Positions 12,367 to 25,854 of a stretch of DNA of 64,000 bases are shown here, in pieces. The stretch is from Mytilus edulis (Eukaryota > Mollusca > Bivalvia > Mytilida > Mytilidae), in the NCBI RefSeq assembly GCF_963676685.1, contig NC_092354.1, positions 14,700,746 to 14,764,745 on the forward strand, written 5' to 3'. Both the position numbers and the translations under genes were made by a program. Under the pieces are notes generated by a model, which worked only from the letters and a program-made list of their open reading frames with translations, made no database searches and was not told the DNA's origin. Position 1 is the first letter of the stretch, and every line of letters begins with the position of its first letter.

Positions 12367-12560
12367 AAGGTGTTTAGATAATAAGCTTAAAACATGACAT
12401 AATTATTTTGCTGAAACTCAAAGTGTTTACATAATTTGTTCGTATTTGTTGGATGTCTCCTGTTTTGTATTTGTTATATTTATAGATATACAATTTCGTT
12501 GAATCTCAGCATATAGAGAACAAATTATGTCATGTTTTAAGCCTATTATCTAAACACCTT
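12367..12560. mobile_element. small foldback element with 38-bp arms
   Basis: The left arm 12367-12404 and right arm 12523-12560 are inverted copies of each other with 37 of 38 bases identical, separated by ~118 bp. The arms start AAGGTGTTTAGATAATA. Near-identity of the arms in otherwise unconstrained DNA suggests a young foldback or MITE insertion. The superfamily is not determined. Confidence 0.7.
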
Positions 12561-13125
12561 AAAATGTTATTTTGGTTTTTGTGGTTTTATAAACGGTTAA
12601 CTGTTACATGTTACCTTATCTGTAAGTTCTAACTCTGTAAGGTGCACAACCAAATGGTGTAATTTGGGATTCACTATCAACAGGGGCTCAATCACAACTA
12701 TCCCAGACATCAAAGATATAAACAGATCAATATTCTAGCGTATTTACCTGACAATATCGGGGTGTTGATATTATAAAGGTTAACAACCATATTATATTAA
12801 TTTGTGAATGTAAAAAAAAATTATATCCAGATGAAATATTATCCGATGGAAAAAATGTTACAGAAGTATCTAGAGGGTTAAAGTATTGAATATTTAATAA
12901 TAATAAAAAAACTCTTATCTTTGCAAATACTATGGACTTATAATAGTATATTTGAATATAAGCTTAATTAGTAAATAAAAAACCAAATAAATGTATTATA
13001 ATTGGAAATAATTTCACAGATTATAATTGAAAATAATATTCTGAAATATTATAGTGAATATCATTCCTTTAAAAGATAAGTATCATGAAACATTTGAAAC
13101 AAAACCAGAAGTTATTTCACAGATC

Positions 13126-13696
13126 TTAAGGTTCATCATAACATATGGACAAATATGGCTGAATTTTTAACTCAAAAATTACTCTGTGTGCAGACTTACC
13201 TGTGCAGTTTTGAAAGTTTTAAGGCCTAGCATCCCGAAAATTAAATGTATTTTGCATATCAGAAAGATGAAATCTTTTTTGGATTTTATTGGGCATTTTG
13301 TTTTCCTTCCTGTAGAAGATGTAAAAATAAACTAAGTTGGAGATGCTTCCTCTCAGGTAAGAACTGGTTTGTGTTGCATTGATTGTCCTTGATTGACATG
13401 GACAATAGATATCTACATATTTATAGGTGAGTTAAAGAGTTCACCTGTGTGGACAGTATCAAAGTAATTTAGGTGTTTTTTTATTTCTATACATCCTCTG
13501 CAGGAAGGAAAAATAATGCCCATCAAAATCCAAAAACGATTTTATCTTTTTGGAGCAAAAAATACATTTAACTTTCATATATCTAGTGGATGTCAGGCCT
13601 TAAAACTTTCCAAACTTCACATGTAAGTATGTAAACTGAATAGTTTTAGCGGTGAAAATACAGCCATATTTGTCCATTTGTTATGATGAATCTTAA
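13126..13696. mobile_element. ~570-bp foldback element flanked by TTAA
   Basis: Arms of ~195 bp (13130-13322 and 13493-13692) are imperfect inverted copies. The outer 32 bases match at about 29 positions. Each arm abuts TTAA (13126-13129 and 13693-13696), which fits a TTAA-specific insertion as in the piggyBac group, although the termini do not begin with the CC(C/T) usual there. No coding sequence. Confidence 0.6.
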
Positions 13697-16600
13697 ATGT
13701 AAAATAATACCATGAGAAATTTAACATATAACATAAGGTTAGTGAAATACGGGTAAAAGTGAGTTGTTTTCAGAACTCACTACAAATAAAAAAAAAACTA
13801 TAAAAGTATAGTTACATTACTACAGTGGGATTCGCAGGTTGAAGTATCATGATTATCCCATAGACGTATAGTTGATCGTACAAATGATTCTTTAGTTAAT
13901 GCAAGTCTGGGTCCAAACATCCAGAAAAGAGGAAGCTTTTAATTCAGGATTAAGGGGGAGGGAAAAAGGTCCAATGTCAATTATAAAAAGCAAGGGTGGG
14001 AGGACAGAGACGTAGTTGTTGATAACGTGGAAACCAGATAAATCATAGCATAACAATATAGTGAGGATTCATTTTTTACAGTTCTTTGCATCGGAACTAA
14101 ACACATTTATTTAAAAATCAGTTGTCGGCATGACACGGGTTATGTTCTTCTTATATTTTTTTGATGGTATAATACTTAACCCCCGAGGGAGTGTGCCTGA
14201 TATCCATATGATGAAGATCTAATGTTTCAATCAGTTTAATTGACGTCTGGCGTTGGCATATCAGTAACTGTTAGTAGTCTGTTGTTATTTATGTATTATT
14301 GTGATTTTGTTTACTTTATTTTATTACCTCTATTGACATCGGACTCGGACTTCTCTTGAACTGAATTTAACTGTGCGTATTGTTATGCGTTTACTTTTCT
14401 ACATTGGCTATTTAAGTTTAGACGCTATCTTATAATTAACTGTATAATACTATTTTTTGTGTATCGAATCAGTCAACGAAATGGTTCATCTTTGTTTCAC
14501 TTTCATTGTTGACAGTATTTTCTTTTTTCAATGGCTGAACACGACTTATGTATGAGTAACAAATGTCTAGCTTATGGGTTAATTAACTTGAAGTTCGCAT
14601 AATTGCGGATTTACTGAGGCATAATTATGCACTCGCAGGTAAAAAACTCACCAGCGATATTTCTTTGTCGATTTTGACAAAATTGAACCAAACGAATACA
14701 CTGCTAAATACAAATTATTATTTCATTATTTCACTTTTATTAATGATTGACTCAAACGATATTATATTCTTTTATTTTCATATCTCGTAACTATAGTGTC
14801 CCTTTGAGATACTTAGTATGATGATGCAATCAACTGTAGCCTTTTCAACTAAATTTTGGTTTTTAATGTAAAATCAGAATAATAGGCGAAAAAGTCTTTG
14901 TGAGACCTCAAATTGAAAGTATTATCCTTTTCCTTTATTTAACTATTCGAATCAATAAAAAAATCACCAAACAAATAATCGTGCTTTGGTGATGGCTGTT
15001 GTAAAAGGGAGATGATTCAATCTCAATGTGTTTAAATCCCAGTAGAGATAAATCTTGTCACACGAGGGGGTAGCTCATCAACTATAGTCTATTTTTGAAA
15101 CATCTTCTAGATATCTATTGTACTTATACCCATGTTTTATAATTTATTTCTCACTTTGGGCTCGCAAAGTAAAATTTAATAAAAACCCTGAATATGTATT
15201 TCCTATGTAATCTTTGTGTGCGCTGAGGCCATATAGCTGATAGTTAAAAATACGCATGGGAGTTAAAAACGTGATGTGTGAAAAAATGGCCATTATTAAA
15301 GCAAACAAATCTGACTCGTAATTTTGGCATATATAGGAAACAAATCAGGTAGTATAATATAATTTGTCGCCGAATGATGAGTTGTTAATGGGTGTGAGTC
15401 ATTGTGACACTAATAAGGGGGTGGAAAAATTATGGGAACTATGGAATGAGAGGACTAGAAATAAGAGTTTGATGGATGAAAGCTTGAGGCAGGATGGCTT
15501 TAATCGTGAGAAAAGTGTTGTTGAAACAGAGATAATTCAAGTTCATGAAAAAAATAGGAGTGATAGGAGTGAAGAGGAACAGAATATGGAGTGAAGTAGG
15601 AGTTTGGGGAGGGAACAGGGAATCAATTCCCCCTGTCCACCAAATAATTGAAAGTCATTAAAGAAATAAGGCAGCGGGGTCTGACATGTATATAAAAGGA
15701 TCAGTTATGCAAGGGATGCAGACAACAGATTGGTCTAGTTTGACAACTGATGAATAAGAAGACGATGGATTCCGAATGTAATAGCGCTATCTAAATTTAA
15801 AAAAAAATGAAACAATATATAATTTATTAAAAAAGTACTTTTTTATGTAGACCAAAAGTAAACAAATGTAGTATTGCATGATTCCAATAATTAAGAACGC
15901 ATCCGGCAGAGCATAGCTTCCTATGGTCGGACTCAACATCAGTGGACAGACATTTCAAGCGTTAAATGTTGTCAACCACCATAATCGGCTTTAGCCTTGG
16001 CAGCCCTGTAAAATACCATTGAGTGCTTTCAATCAACAATATATTTCCATACGACTTATATAAAATGATTAGGTCTTTCATCAAAGGTTATAAATGATAT
16101 GCAACGATGCAAATATAGAACTTTACAACATAAATAATTATCTTTAACAAATTAATTCAAAACTGCAATATCTATTCAATTTATCAAATATGTACTGAAA
16201 AGTGTCATGTAAATCATTAAATATAGAAACACGCAAATTCTATTTTTAAACAAGGGAAATAACAATTACATGACAATCCTGTTTTCCAAATGTATTTTAA
16301 AACAACTACAAATTAGAAAGAAAGAAAACACACAAATACACACATTGAAGATAATATGTGTTTTAGTTGCATCAATTTTATTTTTGAAAACAACTGCCAA
16401 CCTGTACCTGAAACAAACAATGGTATGGAACAAAATATACACTACGAACGTCAACTTGACCTAGAATCTTAATCACATTTGTTGATAATGTAAACAAACA
16501 CTGATTTAAAATAAAAACGTTAATATGTAGCAATTAATAACAATCAGAATGCTGTAGTAAAGATCATCAGGAAATTGATCTGGTTTGCCGCCTGGAGATG

Positions 16601-17924
16601 CCGATAAGTGATATTTTACAAAATCATGTTTTCAGGGGAAGTGATGAATTAATTGTCCTTGCCAAAATTACAATTAATTCAGGTATCTAACATTACTAAC
16701 ATATATTGATACCACGATAATACATTGATAATACTGCCTTGTTAAATATACCTTATTGTCAAAGAATGCTTCAATAGTTCTATTGCCGACGGCCAAAGAA
16801 CAAATCGTGATGATAAAGCATGCAATTCCGGAAATTGACCGCCTCCAAAAATTATAAAATCTAAAATTAGTTATCGTCCTTTTTGCGCCAGACGACTATT
16901 GAAAAGGCTAACTACTGTGGGATGAATCAGTCTATGAATCTGGAATTACAGTAATTCATTTATAAAACATATTATGTCTAAATAATTTGTGTAATAAGTA
17001 AATCAGAAGTCAGAATCTAAATGACCCAGAAATGTCTTAATTTATCTGCGTTATTTGATTCTTTAAAGACACATACTTGTACGAAATATGACCCCATAAC
17101 AAAAACACACACAAAATATACATGATATACACACGAACAAACACAAAACCAGAATACCATAGCCACCTCTTTATTCCAAAAACATTAAACTTATGTCAAA
17201 TGCTTTAGCGAGAAAATATGATTGGAACCTATATTTTTACTTTTTTGAAAATGACTATAAAATAAAAACCGAATGATTTGATCTTTCAAAAATGATAACA
17301 TGTTGGGAAAATAACTAGAGTAATCTTCCATGTATCACAGAGGGGCTAGCAAATATTTTTTAATTATAACTCAATATACGTGAAAACGATTTTTCACTTG
17401 TTTTTAAATAAAGGTTACTTTATTCAAATATAAGGACTTAAAAAGTCTTAAAATTACCAAAAATCTGTTAATGTTATTTGATATCATGAATTTTCATAAC
17501 AATAGATAAACAGTTTTTTTTTAATCTTGTATTTACTATTAATTTTCATATAAATAATCAACATAAACCAGTTAGATAATTACTAGATAATTCACATATA
17601 GTTACCTTCATTAAAGCAACTTACGGCTTTCAATGTGTAGAGAGCGAGGAACTATATATCTCTAAATGCCCCCATTCTGACTGGACATGGCTATGTACAT
17701 TTATATGAGCTTACATCCCACACAACCAAACGGACGCTTCACTTTGGCAAGGGTTTTACTGTCGCAAAAGGTTTGTATATATTGCAACAAGATGCTGTAC
17801 AATGCTGTACAGAAAAGAATTTTTTATTTTGCAATTCGCCAACACCATGCAATTTAACGTACAATACACATACACTGTTAAGTCTATATGTTTTTTGAAA
17901 GCGAATTAAAGTAAATATGAAGTC
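13697..17924. other. long AT-rich stretch without recognisable genes
   Basis: Nothing was identified except a ~55-bp family B end at 14350-14405. A frame at 15364-15594 (plus) has a polar, coding-like composition (containing KLWELWNERTRNK) but no ATG start and no family that I recognise. Complementary frames at 16266-16464 are AT-driven. Confidence 0.45.
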
Positions 17925-18115
17925 ATGAAATTGAGAATGGAAGTTGGAATATTTCGTAGAGACAACAGCCGAATGTTACCAATGGGTCTTCAACGCGGCG
18001 AGAAAATCCTGCATCCGGAGATGGTCCTCAGCTGGCCCCTTAATAAAATTGTGTACTTGTTCAGTAAAAACGGACATCACACTAAACTCTAAAACACATA
18101 ATTAGTATTTAAAAA
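17925..18115 (+). repeat. dispersed repeat family B, fragment
   Basis: Contains ATTGAGAATGGAAG, then AGAGACAACAGCCGA, CAATGGGTCTTCAACG and CACACTAAACTCTAAA, all landmarks of family B. Opposite in orientation to the copy at 10640-11035. Confidence 0.7.
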
Positions 18116-18289
18116 AGGTCTGGAAAAAAAGAAAGAAAAACAGTTGAATATCGAGTTCGATGGAAGGAGATCGACACCGACATTTTCTGGTACCAAGTGC
18201 ATTGTTTTGAAATATATAGCACTAAATCTTGTCTTTGTATGCTACTTGTCGTCATTGGAAATTAAAGCACAATATATCAGAAAATCATT

Positions 18290-18395
18290 TTATAAAAAGT
18301 AAAATCACAAAAATACTGAACTCCGAGGAAAATTAACAACGGAAAGTCCCCAATCAAATGGCAAAATCAAATGCTCAAACACATCAGACGAGTAA
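18290..18395 (+). repeat. dispersed repeat family C, short fragment
   Basis: AAATCACAAAAATACTGAAC followed by GGAAAGTCCCCAATCA; the same opening is seen in the longer copy at 19285. A homopolymer tract (C then A) follows at about 18505-18528. Confidence 0.65.
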
Positions 18396-19284
18396 ATCAG
18401 TCGTTATATTCCGCTGATCTACGGTGGCTGCATTAACATCGAGTGGGAGAAAACAGGGCATCGAGTGGCAATCATGTCTATTGGATAACATTTTAAACGC
18501 CACTACCCCCCCCCCCAAAAAAAAAAATTTCCTTTTTGTTCTAAACAAAACACTAATTCTTAAATATACTTTTACATAACTTACGTCAAGTAATGTATCC
18601 GCCAAAATTAAAAGTAGGACCGATTGATAAGTGCAATATTCATGTATTTCAATTCTCCTCCAAAAAAAATGTAATCGATCCGACCATCCGTTCATAAACC
18701 AAATTGTCTAAATTATCATTGTTTTTATACCGAATATTTCTAAGATGAGGAGCAAAACTAACAGGTACTTTATTTATTTTGTATTACTTTGAAATAGTTA
18801 TTATTAAATTTATTATCATGAATCATGAGGACCAATTTAAAAGTCGGTACCTTCAGGTGGTTTCCCTGTACCCTGGATTAATAAATTGTACTTGCGCCTG
18901 CGCATTGCGTATTTGCAGTTCATTACAGTAAAAGTTGCAAGAATATGGTCAACGCAAGTTTGTCCTTTTACATACTTCCTATAAGCATGATAAGGGTATA
19001 CTATTGTATTATATTGACGATCAACTCACTCTATATCTTGAATAATGCACACCTTTATCCAGGAATGGTTTGAATATTACATTAAATATTAGTATTGCCT
19101 TTGGTGTTTTATATGGATGCTTCCGGTGCCTACGTACACAATTCAAAACGAATTTACAGTATAATTTATATTTAAGAAAATTGAATCTCATTCTGATGAA
19201 ATTTTCATTAGTGTCATTTGTTATTTGGTCATTTATATCAAATCAAGCATTTGAACTGAATTATCATTTTCAATATTTGTAAAT
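18396..19284. other. no gene recognised
   Basis: AT-rich apart from a C-run/A-run near 18505-18528. Open frames at 18384-18695 (minus) and 19070-19282 (plus) are unsupported. Confidence 0.45.
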
Positions 19285-19500
19285 AGTAAAATCACAAAAA
19301 TACTGAACTTAGAGGAAAATCAGTTCGGAAAGTCCTTAATAACATGGCAAAATCAAATAACAAAACGTATCAAAAACGAATGGACAAGAACAGACATATT
19401 CCTGACTTGGTACAGGCATTTTCAAATGTAGAAAATGGTGGATTAAACCTGGTTCTATAGCGCTAACCCTCTCACTTTAATGACAGTCTCATCATATTCC
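19285..19500 (+). repeat. dispersed repeat family C, longer copy
   Basis: Starts GTAAAATCACAAAAATACTG, contains TTCCTGACTTGGTACAGGC and ends after TGGATTAAACCTGGTTCTAT. Its second half is close to the equivalent part of family A, so the families share a module. Confidence 0.65.
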
Positions 19501-19600
19501 GTTATATTTACATTGATAAATAAACAGACACAATATATCGTTGTGTCCACACAAAATGCATGTCAACTATATTTTGCACCAAAACCTTGTCACTTATGAA

Positions 19601-20640
19601 TTAAAGTGCACATATGGTCAGTTTTGGTGAAAGCGGTCAATTAATTTTGTTGTACAAGTCAGCATGAGGTATCAAAACTACTGAAATTTTGTTACGTGTC
19701 AATATTTTGAATATAAGGAGGATTTGCTGGCACCATAAATTTATGCAAACAAAAATGTGTTGTTCATGTTGTTATTGTATAGCAATATAGCTGTCCATTG
19801 TATTATACATTGAATCCTGACATAAAAAAAATATGGCTGATTTACTATGCGGGTATATAGATTTTCAAATTAAAGTGCACATATGGTCTGTTTTGGTGGA
19901 AGCGGTCAAATAATTTTGTTGTACAAGTTAGCATGAGGTATCAAAACTAATGAAATTGTGTTATGTATCAATATTTTGAATAAAGGAGGACATGCTGGCA
20001 CCCTATATTTATGCGAACAAAAATTTGTTGTTATTGTATTGTAATATTGCTGTCCATTGTATTATACATTGAATCCTAACATAAAAAATATGGCTGATTT
20101 ACTATGCGGATATATAGATTTACAAATTAAAGTTCACATACATTGTATGGTCAGTTTTGGTCAATGCCGTCTAATAATTGTGTCCATTGTATTGTACTTT
20201 GAATCCTGACACCCAAAATATGGCTGATTTACTATGCAGATATACATGGTATATAGATTTACAAATTAAAGTGCACATATGGTCAGTTTTGGTCAATGCG
20301 GTCAAATAATTTTGTTGTACAAGTCAGCATGAGGTATCAAAACTACTGACTTTTGCTACGTATCAATATTTTGAATAAAAGGAGGACATGCTGGCACCCT
20401 TAATTTATGCAAACAAAAATTTGTTGTTATTGTATCGCAATAATGATGTCTATTGTATTATACATTGAATATAAAAATATTGCTGATTTACTATATGCGG
20501 GTATATAGATTTAAAACATAAAGTGCACATATGGTCAGTTTTGGTCGATGCGGTCAAATAATTTTGTTGTGCAAGTCAGCATGAGGTATCAAAACTACTG
20601 AACTTTTGTTACGTATCAATATATTGAAAAAAAAAGGACA
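19601..20640. repeat. ~250-270 bp tandem repeat, five copies (one partial)
   Basis: Copies start with AAAGTGCACATATGGTC at about 19603, 19871, 20129 (truncated, ~140 bp), 20268 and 20520. Each contains GCATGAGGTATCAAAACTA and the paired phrases TGCTGGCACC and TTTACTATGCGG. The sequence degrades after 20640, where a MITE begins. Confidence 0.85.
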
Positions 20641-20663
20641 TGCTGTGACTAAGGGGTAGAAAT

Positions 20664-20810
20664 CAGTGGCGGATCCAGAATTTTTTCTAAGGGGGGCCCG
20701 CTGACTGACATAAGGGGGAGCCCGCTCCAGTCATGCTTCAGTGATTCCCTATATAATCAACCAAATTTTTCCTCCAGCCCCCCCCCCCCCCCCCCCTGGA
20801 TCCGCCTATG
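20664..20810. mobile_element. MITE (GGCGGATC family), copy 1
   Basis: 147 bp with inverted ends CAGTGGCGGATCCAG and CTGGATCCGCCTATG, flanked by the exact 5-bp duplication GAAAT (20659-20663 and 20811-20815). Non-coding, with a long C-run near one end. The family is abundant in bivalves to my knowledge. Confidence 0.85.
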
Positions 20811-20815
20811 GAAAT

Positions 20816-21394
20816 ATCGGAAAAGCCAATTATGTAGTGGTTAATAGTCAATAATTTTACACCAATTAAGGGTGATAGCGGTATAAATCTTTTTTTTAGA
20901 TATTGGATTTCGCTATTTTTTTTCTATAAATTAACTTTATTCAATACTTAATAGAAAAAGAAAATAAAAATATGGGGTCATCGTTCATTTTTAAAGCTCA
21001 CAATCTGCATTCGAAAGAAGCGTGCATTTTTGTTTATGTTGGTTTTTTTTTTTTTTGTTGAACTAATACGAGAAAAAAAGGTAATATCGAAATAAAAAAA
21101 AACAAGTTACAGAAATCGCTTAAATTTTAAGTTTTGTTTAAGTAAAGTTTATTTGAAAAAAAATAATAAAAAATATGTAAGCGATAAGTTGGAAAAGTTT
21201 TGATGTAAATACTGGCATTTTTTTTCACCAAAGGGAGATAATTTGGAGCTTTTTCAATGATATAAACATTTCAAAAGTCATCTGGGGCGGAAACGCTTGA
21301 TTATTTTTGGTTTGATTTTTTAAACCATATCATAGAGTTACAACTAATAATGTAAAAAAAAAAAAATGCCGAATTTTTTGTACCCTCGAGCCTC
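20816..21394. other. low-complexity A/T-run region
   Basis: Many A- and T-homopolymer runs; no gene or family recognised. Confidence 0.5.
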
Positions 21395-23110
21395 ATTAAG
21401 ACCCGTTTATACAGTTGATGTATACAGATGTGTCAAATTGGCATAATCGTCTAATAAATGGTATTAATTTCAAGTCAAGTCGCCAAGTGATATAGACTTG
21501 TTTGAGTATTTTTTTATTGCTTTATTTCCTAAAACACATCACATATGAACTATAAAGAAGAATGTCGTGAAATAAACTTAAAAATAAAGATGTTATCTTA
21601 TAACACTGTTGCTATTGTATGGGTATTGATTAAAGTGTCATGATAAGTTTGATAAAGGTAAGTAGAAATGTTATCAGCTTGAAACGTTTACAACTTTTGT
21701 AAAATAAAATCATAACTTTCAAGTCATTTATTGATAAAAAGATGTATCAGATTAGAACTGTTTGTCTTACCAAGTTATTTTCTTTGTCGCATACATTGAG
21801 AAAGTTATACAAAATGCATGAAACAAATATGTTTCTTTAAAATCAGTTGATATATATTGAGGATTAAAGGAATTTTAAATTAGTGTGATAATAATTCAGC
21901 GAATTACTTAAACAATATGATAACTTCAGGTGTATTGTTGATAGAAATCAATACAGCTAGTGGTCTTGTTTATTCACCACTCAAAGGCGGATTAAGGGGG
22001 CGGGGGCGGGCCCCCCTTTTTTTAGAAAAAATTGGTTGGTTATATAGGGAACCACTGAAGCGTGACGGGATCGCCCCCCCCCCCCCCTTTAGGCAGTCAG
22101 TGGGCCCCCTCTTATAAAAATTTCTAGATCCGCCACTGCCACTAGTTCCTTTCATAGTATTCCTTATGTTATTAGTTGTCAACAAAACAACTATGCACTT
22201 TACTGTTTATTAAGTTTATATCTAATAAAAACAATATGTGTTCGATACAACTACTTGTATATAGCTGTTAGTTACAGTATTCAAACAATGAATAGACATT
22301 GATCATGTTGATATGGTAAAAGGCAATCTAATTTCAATATTTACGTTTTTGCGGTTGATCATTTAATACTTATATATATTGTAGCACTAGATTGTCAGAT
22401 TAAACAATCAACATTTCAACAGAATACACAATTGAATTTTAAAATGTATAAGATGTAACTACAAAAAATTGTCTACAGTAAAATCCTGATATAACCAAGT
22501 AATATTTTTTATCAATTTTAGCCAATCTTATTCGGAGATATGATAAAAGGCAATCGTATTTCAATATTTACGTTTTTAACGTCGAACATAAAACACTTAA
22601 TATATTGTAGCACTAGATAATAAATCTTCAGATTATTGTCTGATGAATCAACCAACCTTTAAAAGGAATGCACAATTGAAAATTGAAATGATAGATATAA
22701 TTAACAATTCGCTAATTATGAATTCGTTTATAACGACACAATCTTATATAATAACTAACCTCCATCCAGTGGATATTCACAACTGCATGGGCCCTTGACC
22801 CCATACCCTAAATAACAGGACATTCACTGATATATGTAGGTCAAATATAAAAATAAATAATAAAAATCTACCACTTTCAAGTATAGAATGGTGCATCATA
22901 TTGCCGCCTAAAATTATGTTTTTGTATACTCATTCCTCTCCTATCATGCCTTTCTAGAAATCCCCCAATGTCGTAATTTACCTTTTTCTTATCTACAATG
23001 ATTATATCAAATGTACATTTAATGGTTACCTCGAATTTAGTTCAAAATCAATATAATTTAAAGGATCTGTTTTTATTAATCTTCTTGTTTAAAGTGTCTC
23101 TTATCTATGA
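21395..23110. repeat. segmental duplication, copy 1
   Basis: Matches 24690-28405 in order and orientation. Anchors include ACAGTTGATG...TTGGCATAATCGT (21410-21450 with 24710-24745), TTATTAGTTGTCAACAAAAC (22168 with 25758), GTAAAAGGCAATC...TTTACGTTTTT (22316 and 22540 with 27456 and 27690), and ACCTTTTTCTTATCTACAAT (22980 with 28270). The ~225-bp GTAAAAGGCAATC module is itself present twice in each copy. It is interrupted here only by the MITE at 21982-22138. No coding content. Confidence 0.8.
21982..22138. mobile_element. MITE (GGCGGATC family), copy 2
   Basis: 157 bp in opposite orientation to the copy at 20664. Ends are CAAAGGCGGATTAAG and CTAGATCCGCCACTG, flanked by the 5-bp duplication CCACT (21977-21981 and 22139-22143). 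The paralogous empty site with a single CCACT is at 25727-25731, which proves insertion after the segmental duplication, or loss from copy 2. Confidence 0.9.
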
Positions 23111-23394
23111 CATAACATCATAGCCAGCTAGATAATAACATTGACACGTAATTTAGCATTTTTTGTGTAGAACCCAAATCTAGAGTGCTCGCATAAGGCA
23201 GCTTAACTGCATAAAAATCATGCATCTGAGGCTAAATTATATATCAATACACATCCAACCTCAAAAAAATTTAGATTGAAGACGTCATAAACAGTCAGAG
23301 ACAAACATGATATAGTGCTATGCCAAGATATAGGTGTCGGCAGGTTGTAGATCTATGAATGTGCATATGTCAATAACAATGATATTAATATAAA
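23111..23394. other. no gene recognised
   Basis: AT-rich spacer between the segmental duplication and a family D repeat. Confidence 0.5.
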
Positions 23395-23790
23395 AAGAAG
23401 ATGTGGTATGATTGCCAATGAGACAACTATCCACAAAAGCCCAAAATGACACCGACATTAACAACTATAGGTCACCGTACGGCCTTCAACAATGAGCAAA
23501 GCCCATACCGCATAGTCAGCTATAAAAGGCCCCGATAAGAAAATATAAAACAATTTAAACGAAAAAACTAACGGCCTTATTTATGTAAAAAAAAATGAAC
23601 GAAAACAAAAATGTAACACATAAACAAACGACAACCACTGAATTATAGGCTCCTGACTTGGGACAGGCACATACATAAATAATGTGGCGGGGTTAAACAT
23701 GTTATCGTGATCCCAACCCTCACCCTAACCTGGGACAGTGGTATAACAGTACAACATAAGAACGCACTATAAAAATCAGTTGAAAAAGGC
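23395..23790 (+). repeat. dispersed repeat family D, long copy
   Basis: Begins AAGATGTGGTATGATTGCCA, contains CACCGTACGGCCTTCAACAA, CCATACCGCATAGTCAGC and GCTCCTGACTTGGGACAGGC and ends after GGCGGGGTTAAACATG. I recognise it as one of the commonest repeats in mussel genomic sequence. Fragments recur at 30525-30705, 52125-52200, 52600-52830, 58800-58945, 59690-59830, 62885-63400 and 63705-63985. Confidence 0.8.
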
Positions 23791-24689
23791 TTAACTCATC
23801 AGATAGACAAAAATACAAGTAAACGTAAAGTTTGGTTTTAGTTTACGAATAACAAAATCAATAAAAAAATTATCAAAGATCTTATTTAAGTGTTAAATTG
23901 GTAACCTTTTAGAATGAGTTTATTTAAAGGATTGATAGGTTTACCAGGATCGTTTTTAATCTCCGTAAAAACAAGGACGTGCTATCCCGTTTGGAATAAC
24001 CAAACGTCAATACCAAATCCTTATATCTATGGAAGAATTTAGAAAAAGTTTTAATTGATTTGTGGTTTCAAAATCCATGACTTACCAGTAATATATAGAT
24101 TACGTTCATTAGAAATCCAAAACGTCAAATCAGACACGTGAATTGAGAACAAGTTGTGATACATTAATACCTTAAGGTGGTGCTAAAGAAACTGTCAACC
24201 AACAAAAAAAAAGGAAAAGTAACAATAGGAAACGAAAAATCGTCCTATTTGTCGTAAATTTTAGTGTGGAATTTCCCGTGTAAAATTGAAATCTCTAAAT
24301 CTAGGATAGGACAGTTATTATCATTTACATTTGAGTTGTTTTAAGTAAATACCATTGGGTAAATTTCGGCAGTGACTACATTTAAATCAAAATTAGAACA
24401 TGTGTAGAAACAAAAAAACAACATCTATATCCATTTTCGTCAAATACTTTCTTTCTCTTAGTTTTCGGTTTTTCTAAAAGACCGTTGCAAATATGAGGTA
24501 GTTACTCAAAAAAGGTTTATATCAAAATCAGAAATAAATTCACCAACCATCTGAATTCACCTTCTAGATAAGTTTCCGATATTCAAAACGTAACTTTCGA
24601 GTTTTGATTTTAAAATTTAACTGTCTAAAGAGGGAGGAATATTGGAACACAGCCAATTACGTAGTGGCAGAATTATTTCTTTTACACCA
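23791..24689. other. no gene recognised
   Basis: AT-rich; no family or coding frame identified. Confidence 0.5.
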
Positions 24690-25854
24690 AGTCAAGACCT
24701 GTGTATACAGTTGATTAGTACAGATATGTCCAATTGGCATAATCGTTCTATAAATGAATGGTATTACTTTTAAGTCAATTTACCAAGGAATTAAGACATA
24801 TTTGAGCACCTTTTGAAGTCCAAATTCGTATTGCCTTGCTTCCGTCGATCAATCACATATAAAATTAGAAGAAGAAATTCATAAATATAGTAAAAGCTAA
24901 AATGATCATCGTATAAATGTTGTAACACTGTTGTTTTTGTATGAGTTTGATTAAGATGTCAAGATCAGTTTTATATAGGTAAGTAAATATTGTTATCAGC
25001 TTGAAATGTGTACAACTTTTGTAAGATAAAATCATAACTTTCAAGTCATTCATTGATAAAAAGATTTATAAAATAATAAATGTTTGTCTTACCAAGGTAA
25101 TTTCTTTGTCAAATGATACAATTCCTTGCAAAATTATACAAACAGCAGGATTCAAATATGTGCAAATCACTTTAAAATCAGTTGATATATTAAAGATTAG
25201 AGGAATATTAAATTCACGTGGTGATAATTCAGCAAAATTATTTAAACAATATGATAACTTTACGTGTATTGTTACAGGGAAAACGGTTGTATAACATTTT
25301 CCCAGCATTAGGTTGGCCTTTTGTGTACCCAAGACAGGTGAAGGAAGTCAACTTAGGAGCGCTGTGATTGGATGAAGGGTACCATATTTTTTTTAATTTA
25401 TCTATGAATAACTGCAGTGTGTAAATTTACAATATAAATTTCAAAACCTATTGAAATATGTTCTAGATAATTATTCGAAAAGGCTTCCAAAATTTCATAA
25501 ATTTGGAGCAAAATGACGGTGGGCATGGATAACATAAACAAGCTCCGTTGGAAATTGGTCATGATACAATTTGGCTTAAATTTTTACAATAATTAAAGTA
25601 CTAACACCACACATTTTTATTATAAAAACTGGTAAATTTAGAAAATGTTAGTATTGTCGCCTATGGCAGAATAAATAGTACCGTTTTCCCTACAAATCAA
25701 TCCAAGCGAATATTCTTGTTTATTCGCCACTGGTTCCTTTCATATTATCCCTTATGTTATTAGTTGTCAACAAAACAACTATGCACTTTACTGTTTATTA
25801 AGTTTATATCTAATAAAAACAATATGTGTTCGATACAACTTCTTGTAATGTTGT

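Noticed and set aside
15364-15594. 76-codon polar frame
   Set aside because: No ATG start, no recognised domain, and it is isolated in non-coding sequence. Composition alone is not enough.
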